The notes beneath the pieces are model-generated. The model ran no database searches. It saw nothing but the letters and a program-made list of their open reading frames with translations, and had not been told where the DNA came from. DNA of 54,292 nucleotides. Origin: Collinsella aerofaciens. GTDB taxonomy: Bacteria; Actinomycetota; Coriobacteriia; Coriobacteriales; Coriobacteriaceae. Shown one piece after another: positions 34,916-43,019 of the stretch. The stretch is taken from contig NZ_JADMWW010000020.1 of assembly GCF_015548375.1 (NCBI RefSeq), positions 1 to 54,292 of the forward strand, given 5' to 3'. The first letter of the stretch is position 1. Each line of letters begins with the position of its first letter. The translations under genes were made by a program, and so were the position numbers.

Positions 34916-35186
34916 GTGCGCATAAAGCACGACCGGTGAGGCTGTTTTATTCAGGGCGGGGATGCCTGTAACAGAACGGAAACATTGCTTTTACACAATA
35001 AAGTGGCTTTACTGCATAAAATAAAAGAAATACGCAGAATTATGGATAAATGAACAAATCCAAAGAAAAGTTGAAATAATCGCCACTTTCCTTAACTAAA
35101 GCGTCTAGTATTTTGCGAACGCCGAACACGGCGAAGGATGGCCTGTCGGGTAACCGAAACCCGACGAGATTTGAGAGGAGAGCCGC
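34916..35186 (+). promoter_or_regulatory. Gap between the two binding-protein genes, with likely promoter
   Basis: This is a 271-base AT-rich stretch without a gene. TTGAAA (35071-35076), 16 bases, then TAACTA (35093-35098) is a plausible promoter for the second binding-protein gene. GAGAGGAGAG is its ribosome site. No clear terminator for the first gene is visible. Confidence 0.45.
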
Positions 35187-36374
35187 ATGTCGAGCCTCAC
35201 CGGTAAGTCATTGAACCCTGTTATGAATCGCAGGAGCGTTATCGCGAGCGCAGCAGGTCTGGGGGCGATGTCCATTCTAGCTGGCTGCTCCTCCAACGGC
35301 GGCGACAGCGGTTCCGCTTCGAGCGACGCTTCGTTTAAGATCGGCACCATCGGCCCGCTGACCGGCGCCAACGCGTCCTACGGCAAGTCCGTTACCCAGG
35401 GTGTCGAGCTTGGCTGCAAGGATTTTTCGACCAAGGAGCTGCCGCTTGCCAGCAAGGCCGAGGATGACCAGGCCGATGGCGAGAAGGCCGTCAACGCCTT
35501 CAACACCCTGCTCGACTGGGGCATGCAGGCCCTCGTCGGCCCGACTACCACGGGTGCGTCGGTTGCCGTTGCCGCAGAGTGTGGTAACGACCCCAAGACG
35601 TTCATGATCACCCCGTCCGCGTCCTCCGAGGACGTCACCGACGGCAAGGATTGCGTCTTCCAGGTTTGCTTCACCGACCCCAACCAGGGTGTCAACGCTG
35701 CCAAGTTCCTGGCGCAGAAGTATGCGGACGAGAAGTTCGTGCTGTTCTATAACTCCGGCGACGCCTATTCTTCGGGCATCGCAGATTCCTTTAAGGCCCA
35801 GGCCGCTGAGTCCAAGCTCGAGATTGTTGACGAGGAGACCTTTAAGGACGACTCCGCCACGAGCTTTACGAACCAGCTGACCAAGGCCAAGCAGGCCGGC
35901 GCCACCATGATCTTTGCGCCGATCTACTACACGCCGGCGTCCGTCCTGCTCAAGAACGCCAAGGACATGGGCTACGACGTCAAGATGATGGGCTGCGACG
36001 GCATGGACGGCATCCTGGGCGTTGAGGGCTTCGATACCTCTTTTGCCGAGGGTCTGCTGCTCATGACCCCGTTCTCCGCCGACGACGAGAAGAACGCCGA
36101 CTTCGTCAACGCTTACAAGGATAAGTACGGCGATACCCCCGACCAGTTTGCCGCCGACGCCTACGACGGCGTGCACGCGGTGGCCGAGGCCCTCAAGGAG
36201 GCCGGTCTTGGTGTCGACGCCGACCCGACCGAGGCCGCCGAGAAGCTGTCCAAGGCTATGCTCAAGATTACCGTTGACGGTCTGACCGGCAAGCTCACCT
36301 GGAACGATAAAGGCCAGGTCCAGAAGGAGCCCACGGCGTACGTCATCACCGACGGCAAGTACGTACAGGCCTAA
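35187..36374 (+). CDS. livK: Branched-chain amino-acid ABC transporter binding lipoprotein 2
   Basis: A 395-residue paralogue of the preceding binding protein, with the same order of blocks and long identical runs in the second half. The start has an RRS twin-arginine-like signal and an LAGC lipobox at about residue 34. Differences cluster in the first lobe (for example the AAECGNDPKTF insert), as expected if ligand preference has shifted. GAGAGGAG precedes the ATG. Followed by two hairpins and then livHMGF, it probably supplies the permease together with its twin. Confidence 0.9.
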   Translation: MSSLTGKSLNPVMNRRSVIASAAGLGAMSILAGCSSNGGDSGSASSDASFKIGTIGPLTGANASYGKSVTQGVELGCKDFSTKELPLASKAEDDQADGEKAVNAFNTLLDWGMQALVGPTTTGASVAVAAECGNDPKTFMITPSASSEDVTDGKDCVFQVCFTDPNQGVNAAKFLAQKYADEKFVLFYNSGDAYSSGIADSFKAQAAESKLEIVDEETFKDDSATSFTNQLTKAKQAGATMIFAPIYYTPASVLLKNAKDMGYDVKMMGCDGMDGILGVEGFDTSFAEGLLLMTPFSADDEKNADFVNAYKDKYGDTPDQFAADAYDGVHAVAEALKEAGLGVDADPTEAAEKLSKAMLKITVDGLTGKLTWNDKGQVQKEPTAYVITDGKYVQA

Positions 36375-36406
36375 TTGGCCGCCTTACATAGAGCGGTTTT
36401 GATCCC

Positions 36407-36467
36407 AAGCAGGGGAGGTTTTGGCCTTCCCTGCTTGCTTGGTATCTAGGGACGATGTAACGTCCCT
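36407..36467 (+). promoter_or_regulatory. Two mRNA hairpins between binding protein 2 and livH
   Basis: AAGCAGGGGAGG (36407-36418) pairs with CCTTCCCTGCTT (36425-36436) with one mismatch. AGGGACG (36448-36454) pairs with CGTCCCT (36461-36467), then GTTTCAT. These could protect the upstream message or end a share of transcripts, giving excess binding protein over permease. Confidence 0.6.
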
Positions 36468-36513
36468 GTTTCATACATCAACTGGAAACCTATTCGAAAG
36501 GGGGATGTGGAAC

Positions 36514-37395
36514 ATGACGGTCTTTATCCAATACCTGGTCAACGGCCTGTCCATGGGCAGCGTCTACGCCATCATCGCGTTGGGCTACACCATGGTCTAC
36601 GGTATCGCCAAGATGCTGAACTTCGCTCACGGCGACGTTATCATGGTCGGTGCCTATGTCTCGTTCTGCGCCACGTCGTATCTCGGCCTCCCGGGCTGGG
36701 CATCTGTAGTTCTCTCTTGTGTGGTCTGTACCGTTCTCGGTGTTCTCATCGAGGGTCTGGCATACAAGCCGCTGCGTCAGGCGGGCCCGCTGGCCGTTCT
36801 GATCACGGCTATCGGCGTGTCTTACTTCCTGCAGAACGCCGCGCAGCTTCTGTGGGGCGCCACGCCCAAGAACTTCACTTCGCTCGTCACCTTCCAGGTG
36901 CCGGAGTTCTTGGCCAAGTTCAACGTAAGCGCCGTCTCGCTCGTCACCATCGTCGCCTGCCTGGTTATCATGGCCGGCCTGATGTTCTTTACAGGTAAGA
37001 CCAAGATGGGTAAGGCCATGCGTGCCGTGTCCGAGGACAAGGCCGCCGCTCAGCTCATGGGCATCAACGTCAACCGCACCATCTCGATGACGTTTGCCAT
37101 CGGCTCTGCCCTTGCCGCCATCGCCGGCGTGCTCCTGTGCTCCTACTCGCCGGTGCTGCAGCCCACGACGGGTGCCATGCCTGGCATCAAGGCCTTCGAC
37201 GCCGCCGTCTTCGGTGGCATCGGCTCCATCCCCGGCGCCTTTGTCGGCGGCATTCTCATCGGCATCATCGAGGCGATGGCGCAGGCCTACATTTCCACGA
37301 GCCTTGCCAACTCCATCGTCTTTGGTGTTTTGATCATCGTCCTGCTCGTCAAGCCTGCCGGCCTCTTGGGCAAGTACGTCCCCGAGAAGGTGTAG
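36514..37395 (+). CDS. livH: Branched-chain amino-acid ABC permease LivH
   Basis: A 293-residue membrane permease with about eight helices. It opens VFIQYLVNGLSMGSVYAIIA and carries the LNFAHGDVIMVGAY block and the GMP-GIKAFDAAVFGGIGSIPGA segment characteristic of LivH. The ATG at 36514 sits 9 bases after AAGGGGG; upstream in-frame starts overlap that site. With LivM it forms the membrane channel of the importer. Confidence 0.92.
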   Translation: MTVFIQYLVNGLSMGSVYAIIALGYTMVYGIAKMLNFAHGDVIMVGAYVSFCATSYLGLPGWASVVLSCVVCTVLGVLIEGLAYKPLRQAGPLAVLITAIGVSYFLQNAAQLLWGATPKNFTSLVTFQVPEFLAKFNVSAVSLVTIVACLVIMAGLMFFTGKTKMGKAMRAVSEDKAAAQLMGINVNRTISMTFAIGSALAAIAGVLLCSYSPVLQPTTGAMPGIKAFDAAVFGGIGSIPGAFVGGILIGIIEAMAQAYISTSLANSIVFGVLIIVLLVKPAGLLGKYVPEKV

Positions 37396-37404
37396 GTGAG
37401 CGTT

Positions 37405-38484
37405 ATGAAGTTTCTTAAAGACAAGCAGACGCGTCATGATTTTGTCACGTACGCTATGTGCATCGTGGCCTTCGCCATCGTGTTCTTTATGCAGTCCAAC
37501 CATATGATCCCGCGCATGATCGCCGGTCAGTTGGTTCCCATTACGGCCTACATCGTCATGGCCATTTCCCTCAACCTCGTCGTCGGCATCGCGGGCGACT
37601 TGTCGCTGGGCCATGCGGGCTTTATGAGTATCGGTGCCTACACGGGTATCGTCACCGCGGTCGCCCTCGAGAGCGCTATTCCTTCCGATCCGGTGCGCCT
37701 TATCATCAGCATCGTGGTCGGCGCCATCGCTGCCGCCATCCTGGGCTTCTTGATCGGCATCCCGGTCCTTCGCCTGAGCGGCGATTACCTGGCTATCGTG
37801 ACGCTGGCTTTTGGCGAGATCATCAAAGAGATCGTCACCTGCCTCATTGTGGGTGTCGACTCCCGCGGCCTGCACGTGATCTTTAACATCACGGGCAACT
37901 CTACGATCGATGACCTGCACCTGCTCGAGGACGGCACCGCCATCATCAAGGGCGCGCAGGGCGCATCGGGCGTGTCGACCTATTCGACCTTCCTCGCCGG
38001 TGCCATCCTGGTCATGGTCGCACTCGTGATCGTGCTCAACCTGGTTCGCAGCCGTACCGGCCGTGCCATTATGGCCGTGCGCGATAACAAGATTGCAGCC
38101 GAGTCCGTAGGCATCTCCGTCACCGAGTACCGCATGATCGCCTTCGTGGCTTCCGCTGCCCTCGCCGGTGCTGCCGGAGCTCTCTTCGGCGGTAACTTCT
38201 CGCAGCTCTCCGCCACCAAGTTCGACTTCAACACGTCCATCCTCATCCTGGTGTTCGTGGTCCTGGGCGGCCTGGGCAACATGCGCGGTTCCGTCATCGC
38301 GGCGGCGCTGCTCACGGTGCTTCCCGAGCTACTCCGTCAGTTCTCGGATTACCGCATGCTCATCTACGCCATCGTGCTGATCCTGGTCATGATTTTTACC
38401 AACAACCCGCAGCTCAAGGCGTTCTTCGGTCGCGTCAAGGACCGCTTTGCTTCCAAGAAGGAGGTGACAGCCGATGCCCAGTAA
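37405..38484 (+). CDS. livM: Branched-chain amino-acid ABC permease LivM
   Basis: A 359-residue permease. The LivM signature AISLNLVVGIAGDLSLGHAG, SGDYLAIVTLAFGEI and GGLGNMRGSVIAA are seen. A loop of about 40 residues after EI..GVDSRGLH carries the outer segment typical of LivM. A GTG at 37396, right after the livH stop, is an alternative start. It overlaps livG by 11 bases. Confidence 0.92.
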   Translation: MKFLKDKQTRHDFVTYAMCIVAFAIVFFMQSNHMIPRMIAGQLVPITAYIVMAISLNLVVGIAGDLSLGHAGFMSIGAYTGIVTAVALESAIPSDPVRLIISIVVGAIAAAILGFLIGIPVLRLSGDYLAIVTLAFGEIIKEIVTCLIVGVDSRGLHVIFNITGNSTIDDLHLLEDGTAIIKGAQGASGVSTYSTFLAGAILVMVALVIVLNLVRSRTGRAIMAVRDNKIAAESVGISVTEYRMIAFVASAALAGAAGALFGGNFSQLSATKFDFNTSILILVFVVLGGLGNMRGSVIAAALLTVLPELLRQFSDYRMLIYAIVLILVMIFTNNPQLKAFFGRVKDRFASKKEVTADAQ

Positions 38485-39334
38485 ATTTGAGTTCAACAAG
38501 GGCAAGATGGTCCCGTATCCTTCCGGCGCCATCGTTCCCGACCGTGACTTGGGCCAGCGCCCGGCACTTGAGTGCATCCACCTGGGCATCGAGTTCGGTG
38601 GCCTTAAGGCAGTCGACGACTTTAGCCTCACCATCGGCAAGACCGAGATCGCCGGTCTGATCGGTCCCAACGGTGCCGGTAAGACCACGGTCTTCAACCT
38701 GCTCACCAAGGTGTATCAGCCCACGCACGGCACCATCCTGCTCGACGGCGAGGACACCTCGGGCAAGTCGGTCTACCAGGTCAACCGCATGGGTATTGCC
38801 CGTACGTTCCAGAACATTCGCCTGTTCAACACCATGACGGTGGAGGACAACGTTAAGGTCGGCCTGCACAACCAGGAGCGCTACTCCGGCTTTGAGGGCG
38901 TGCTGCGCCTGCCGACGTATTGGAAGCACGAGAAGGCCGCCCACGAGCGCGCCATGGAGCTGCTGTCCATCTTTGATATGGAGCATCTGGCAAACGAGCA
39001 GGCCGGATCGCTGCCTTACGGCGCTCAGCGTCGTCTGGAGATCGTTCGCGCGCTTGCCACCAACCCCAAGCTGCTGCTGCTCGACGAACCTGCCGCCGGC
39101 ATGAACCCGTCCGAGACCGCAGAGCTCATGGCGAACATCGTCAAGATTCGCGACACCTTCGGCATCGCCATCATGCTTATCGAGCATGATATGTCGCTCG
39201 TCATGAACATCTGCGAGGGCATCTGCGTACTTAACTTTGGCAAGGTCATCGCCAAGGGCACGGCAGAGGAAATCCAGAACAACGATGCCGTTATCGAGGC
39301 GTATCTGGGTAAGCAGGATAAGGGGGAGAACTAA
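38474..39334 (+). CDS. livG: Branched-chain amino-acid ABC ATPase LivG
   Basis: A 286-residue ABC ATPase. Walker A is GPNGAGKT; IARTFQNIRLFNTMTV is the LivG Q-loop region. The signature reads LPYGAQRRLEIVRAL in place of LSGGQ, usual for this subfamily. Walker B is LLLLDEPAAGMNP, followed by the H-loop IEHDM. About 30 extra residues precede the domain. It drives transport with LivF. Confidence 0.93.
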   Translation: MPSKFEFNKGKMVPYPSGAIVPDRDLGQRPALECIHLGIEFGGLKAVDDFSLTIGKTEIAGLIGPNGAGKTTVFNLLTKVYQPTHGTILLDGEDTSGKSVYQVNRMGIARTFQNIRLFNTMTVEDNVKVGLHNQERYSGFEGVLRLPTYWKHEKAAHERAMELLSIFDMEHLANEQAGSLPYGAQRRLEIVRALATNPKLLLLDEPAAGMNPSETAELMANIVKIRDTFGIAIMLIEHDMSLVMNICEGICVLNFGKVIAKGTAEEIQNNDAVIEAYLGKQDKGEN

Positions 39335-40048
39335 ATGGCAGAGCCGATGCTTTCCGTCTACAACATCAACGTCTGGTACGGCGCCATCCACGCCATCAAG
39401 GACATCTCCTTTAACGTTAACGAGGGCGAGATCGTGGCCTTGATTGGTGCCAACGGTGCCGGCAAGTCCACAACGCTCAAGACCGTCTCGGGCCTGCTGC
39501 GCTCCAAGACCGGTTCCATCAAGTTTATGGGCGAGGACATTACTCATACGCCCGCTGATAAGCTGGTTGGTAAGGGCCTGGCTCAGGTTCCCGAGGGTCG
39601 TCGCGCCTTTTTGCAGATGACGGTCGAGGAGAACCTGGAGATGGGTGCCTATACGCAGCCCAAGTCCACGGTGGCTCCGGGCCTGGAGCGCGTCTACGAG
39701 CAGTTCCCGCGCCTGAAGGAACGTCGTCGCCAGGTCGCCGGCACCCTTTCAGGCGGCGAGCAGCAGATGCTCGTTATGGGGCGCGCCCTTATGAGTAATC
39801 CCAAGCTGCTCATGCTCGACGAACCTTCCATGGGTCTGGCACCGATTCTGATCGAACAGATCTTCCAGATTGTCGAGGACCTGCACAAGGCCGGCACCAC
39901 GGTGCTTCTGGTCGAGCAAAACGCGCAGATGGCGCTTTCCATCGCCACACGCGGTTACGTGCTCGAGACCGGCAAGATCACCATGACCGGCACCGGCCAA
40001 GAGCTCCTGCATGACGACAACGTCCGCAAAGCCTACCTCGGAGGCTAA
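39335..40048 (+). CDS. livF: Branched-chain amino-acid ABC ATPase LivF
   Basis: A 237-residue ABC ATPase. Walker A is GANGAGKS, the Q-loop region VPEGRRAFLQMTVEENL, the signature LSGGEQQMLVMGRAL, Walker B LLMLDEPSMGLAP and the H/Q-loop VEQNAQMAL. The ATG directly follows the livG stop. It is the last gene of the operon, ended by the hairpin at 40059-40096. Confidence 0.94.
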   Translation: MAEPMLSVYNINVWYGAIHAIKDISFNVNEGEIVALIGANGAGKSTTLKTVSGLLRSKTGSIKFMGEDITHTPADKLVGKGLAQVPEGRRAFLQMTVEENLEMGAYTQPKSTVAPGLERVYEQFPRLKERRRQVAGTLSGGEQQMLVMGRALMSNPKLLMLDEPSMGLAPILIEQIFQIVEDLHKAGTTVLLVEQNAQMALSIATRGYVLETGKITMTGTGQELLHDDNVRKAYLGG

Positions 40049-40058
40049 CCCACCTAAC

Positions 40059-40096
40059 AAAAGGGGCGCTGACTATCTCAGTCAGCGCCCCTTTTT
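40059..40096 (+). terminator. Rho-independent terminator of the liv operon
   Basis: AAAAGGGGCGCTGAC (40059-40073) pairs perfectly with GTCAGCGCCCCTTTT (40081-40095), with a T-run. Confidence 0.93.
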
Positions 40097-40165
40097 AAGT
40101 TGCGGTGAAATAGGGACTGAATACGGGCTCCAGAGGCCAAAAGAGTCCCTATTCCACCGCAACTT
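40097..40165. repeat. Long inverted repeat (22-bp arms)
   Basis: The arms 40097-40118 and 40144-40165 are inverted copies of 22 bases with one mismatch (a G-T wobble). They start AAGTTGCGGTG and are separated by 25 bases. It sits between the liv terminator and cutC and codes for nothing visible. It looks like a dispersed palindromic (REP/MITE-like) element rather than a terminator. Confidence 0.85.
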
Positions 40166-40223
40166 CATGGGGATGTGTGACAATGCCCGTCGGAAAACAT
40201 CTGCTGTCTTTGGGGGTCTATCT

Positions 40224-40901
40224 ATGCTGTACGAGTTTTGTGCCGAGAACTTTGAGCGGGTGCCGGCGGCTATCGATGCCGGTGCAAGGCGTATCGAGCT
40301 GTGCGACAACCTTGCCGTTGGTGGCACCACGCCTTCGGCCGGCGTTATCAGCGCTACGACCAACTATGTCCACGAGCACGATGCACGGGTGATGTGCATG
40401 ATTCGCCCGCGTGGCGGCGACTTTCACTACGACCAGGACGAGCTGCGTATGATGGAGATGGACCTGGGCCTTGCCGTAAGCGCCGGCGTTGACGGCTTGG
40501 TCTTTGGCTGCTGCAAGCCCTGCGCTGGCGGATGGGCGCTCGACGAACTTACGCTTGGCGCCCTCGTGATGGCTGCGGGCTGCGCGACCGAGGAATGTAA
40601 GCGTGAGCCCATCGACATCACCTTCCACATGGCATTTGACCAGCTCTCGCCCGAGGCTCAGCTCGATGCGATTGATACACTTGCCGACTGCGGCGTTACG
40701 CGCATCCTCACGCATGGCGGCGCTGCCGGTACGTCGATCGAGGATAATTTCGATCACCTGGCTCGTTTAATCGAGTATGCGGGTGATCGTTTGACCATCC
40801 TTCCCGGCGGCGGCATCACTACGGCAAATCGCGACGCGGTCGCGGCGGCGCTAGACGTCTCCGAGCTCCATGGCACCAAGATCGTGCCGCTGGAGGTATA
40901 A
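40224..40901 (+). CDS. cutC: CutC family protein
   Basis: A 225-residue TIM-barrel protein of the CutC family. It has MLYEFCAEN, RRIELCDNLAVGGTTPS, MIRPRGGDFHY, GVDGLVFG and LTHGGAAGTS. The role in copper handling is traditional but disputed; the true substrate is unknown. The ATG is preceded by GGGGG. The next gene starts 3 bases after its stop, behind the GGAGG within its tail. Confidence 0.9.
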   Translation: MLYEFCAENFERVPAAIDAGARRIELCDNLAVGGTTPSAGVISATTNYVHEHDARVMCMIRPRGGDFHYDQDELRMMEMDLGLAVSAGVDGLVFGCCKPCAGGWALDELTLGALVMAAGCATEECKREPIDITFHMAFDQLSPEAQLDAIDTLADCGVTRILTHGGAAGTSIEDNFDHLARLIEYAGDRLTILPGGGITTANRDAVAAALDVSELHGTKIVPLEV

Positions 40902-40904
40902 CCC

Positions 40905-41705
40905 GTGGCGCTGGTATTCGATGTTCAGCAGGCGAGCGGCAAGCCCGACGACAACCGTCGCCCCGGTACCGCGTGTCCCTTTTGCAACACGGAGGGGCTC
41001 ACCAACATCATCCAGCGCGACGGTGACTGCATCTGGCTCGAGAATAAGTTCAAGACCCTGCGCGCCACCCGTCAAACCGTGCTGATCGAGTCGGCCGATC
41101 ACGATGCCGACCTGGTGACCTATAAGCCGGATGAACTCCACCATGTGATGAGGTTTGCTCTGGATTGCTGGCAGCAGATGATCGATTCGCAGCAGTATCG
41201 AAGCGTGCTCATGTACAAGAACAAGGGTCCGCTTTCGGGCGGCAGCCTCGTCCATCCACACATGCAGATTGTGGGCTTGGAACAGGAGGACGGCTATGCG
41301 GCGCTGACCTCAGCCAACTTTGAAGGCATCGATGTTTGGCAGAGGGGAAGGGTTGCGGTCAACATCTCAACCGAACCGATTATGGGGTTCTTTGAGGTCA
41401 ATGTTTCAGCCCCGCAGGGAATCGCCGCCAGCGATGGCGCGCGAGACCAAGCCGAGACGGACCTCTTCGCCGATGCGATTCAGGTAGCTCTGCGCTATAT
41501 CCTGAACGAGCACCATGGTGGTCGCGCAGAGTCGTACAACTTGTTCTTCTACCACATGGACGGCCGGACCATTGCCAAGGCGCTTCCGCGCTGGGTGGTT
41601 TCACCCTACTTTGTCGGGTATCGGCTGGCTCAGGTCAATGCTGAGACCACGCTCGATGTCGATGCGGAGCGATTCCGCGCACATCTGGAGGCGCTCACAT
41701 CGTAA
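40905..41705 (+). CDS. GalT/HIT-like DUF4931 protein
   Basis: A 266-residue protein with the fold of galactose-1-phosphate uridylyltransferases and HIT hydrolases. It has an N-terminal CPFCN metal-type knuckle and the active-site stretch GGSLVHPHMQIVG, where HPH corresponds to the GalT/HIT catalytic histidines. The family is annotated DUF4931. A nucleotidyl-transfer or hydrolase reaction is likely; the substrate is unknown. The GTG start follows GGAGGTATAACCC. It is co-transcribed with cutC. The stop codon lies within a hairpin loop (41691-41714). Confidence 0.75.
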   Translation: MALVFDVQQASGKPDDNRRPGTACPFCNTEGLTNIIQRDGDCIWLENKFKTLRATRQTVLIESADHDADLVTYKPDELHHVMRFALDCWQQMIDSQQYRSVLMYKNKGPLSGGSLVHPHMQIVGLEQEDGYAALTSANFEGIDVWQRGRVAVNISTEPIMGFFEVNVSAPQGIAASDGARDQAETDLFADAIQVALRYILNEHHGGRAESYNLFFYHMDGRTIAKALPRWVVSPYFVGYRLAQVNAETTLDVDAERFRAHLEALTS

Positions 41706-41714
41706 AGTGAGCGC
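41691..41714. terminator. Hairpin between convergent genes
   Basis: GCGCTCAC (41691-41698) pairs with GTGAGCGC (41707-41714) across the stop codon of the DUF4931 gene. T-runs are lacking, so its strength as a terminator is uncertain. Confidence 0.45.
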
Positions 41715-41732
41715 CCGCACACTGCGGACGGT

Positions 41733-42731
41733 TTAGCGCGCCATTGCATCGCGGCCGGCCTCGACCCGCTTGCGCTGGGCGGCGCGCTCCTCGCCGGTCA
41801 GACGCTCAAAGAAGTGTCCGATAAGCGAGGCGAGCACCTGCTGAAACAACGTTCCACACATGACGGGAAACACAACTTCGCCCGGAAAGTATTGCGTGGC
41901 GATGACGGCGCCCGAAGAGATATTGCGCATGCCGCAGGTAAAGCACATGGTGGTCGTTTCGCTATATGGCAGATGCAGCGCGCGGGCGACCAGAATGCCG
42001 ACGACAAAGCCGCTGATGGCGAAGACCAAAATAAAGAGGGCGACTTCCAAGCGCACCGCGTTCATGTGCAGCACGTACTCGCTCATGGCGGTGGAGTTGG
42101 AGGCGATAACGCCCATCATCATGAACTTGCAGGCGGGCGAGAGCGCGGGGGAGAGTTTCTCGTGCCCCCAGCCGCGCGTGAGCTCGTTGATCACGATGCC
42201 GAGCACAGCGGGGATGGCGATCATAAAGGCCATGTTCTGCATCATGCTCGGCACGTCGATCGAGACGGTGGCGCCCAGCAGGAGCTTGAGCGTAAGCGGA
42301 ATCGTCACAGGGGAGATGACCGAGGACGTCAGGATGATGGTGAGCGCGAGCGGGCCGTTGCCGCCGAACATGCTGATCCACATAAAAGCGGTGACTGCCA
42401 CGGGCACACTGTATTCGAGCACGATGCCGCAGACAAGGTTGGGGTTGGAACCAAAGAACAACGATCCCATGGCATAGGCCGCGATGGGAATAAGCGCCGC
42501 CGAGACCAACAACGCCAGAATCAGGTGCAGCGGACGGTGGAACACCTCGGCTACCTGGTGAAAGGTGTTGCTGAGCGCACCCTGAAACGTCATAAAGGCG
42601 AAGAGGGCGGGAACAATGGGCTTGAGAACGCCGATCTGTTGAGGAAAGAGCACGCCGAGCGCCACACAAATCGGAACGATGATCTGCATGTGCCCCGCGA
42701 GGAACTTCCCCAGTCCAGCCCATTGCTTCAT
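41733..42731 (-). CDS. Bile acid:sodium symporter (BASS) family protein
   Basis: A 332-residue membrane protein of the BASS/SBF family with about ten helices. It opens QIIVPICVALGVLFP. The GIVLEYSVPVAVTAFMW and CGMRNISSGAVIATQYF segments correspond to the two discontinuous sodium-binding helices. Bacterial members carry bile acids, pantoate, pyruvate or other organic anions, so the name does not fix the substrate. It is transcribed alone and converges with the DUF4931 gene. Confidence 0.85.
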   Translation of the reverse strand: MKQWAGLGKFLAGHMQIIVPICVALGVLFPQQIGVLKPIVPALFAFMTFQGALSNTFHQVAEVFHRPLHLILALLVSAALIPIAAYAMGSLFFGSNPNLVCGIVLEYSVPVAVTAFMWISMFGGNGPLALTIILTSSVISPVTIPLTLKLLLGATVSIDVPSMMQNMAFMIAIPAVLGIVINELTRGWGHEKLSPALSPACKFMMMGVIASNSTAMSEYVLHMNAVRLEVALFILVFAISGFVVGILVARALHLPYSETTTMCFTCGMRNISSGAVIATQYFPGEVVFPVMCGTLFQQVLASLIGHFFERLTGEERAAQRKRVEAGRDAMAR

Positions 42732-42953
42732 ATGCCCCGCGACTCCCTTTATCCGCGAACTTGTTTGTATGGATATGCTAGACGCTCGTATGTGTCCGTG
42801 CGGCTGAAACGCTCGATTGTTTCGAGGGCATTACCGCCATCGTTTGCCGAAACCGCGGCGCACCGCGGCGTTTTGCGTCCGCGCTGCACGGTATAATAAA
42901 TCCGTTCAACAGATCTGCCTGCCGAAGCGGGCATACACAGAGGACTCATCGCT

Positions 42954-43019
42954 ATGAACCGTGAGAGGTATCGCGGCGACCTGCCCCTATCGGGGGTGGG
43001 TGCCTATGTCATCGCTTAA
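42954..43019 (+). CDS. Short leader ORF overlapping the recJ start
   Basis: A 21-codon frame (MNRERYRGDLPLSGVGAYVIA) whose ATG has AGAGGA 9 bases upstream, a better site than that of the following gene. Its stop lies 14 bases inside the RecJ-RecQ gene, so translating it would carry ribosomes to the downstream ATG at 43006. It may be a coupling leader rather than a functional peptide. Confidence 0.4.
   Translation: MNRERYRGDLPLSGVGAYVIA

Noticed and set aside
33530-34930. 466-codon reverse frame opposite the first binding protein; similar frames opposite livHM (36490-37920) and lctD/lctB (16888-19769)
   Set aside because: All lie antisense to well-recognised genes, show no family resemblance and lack ribosome sites.
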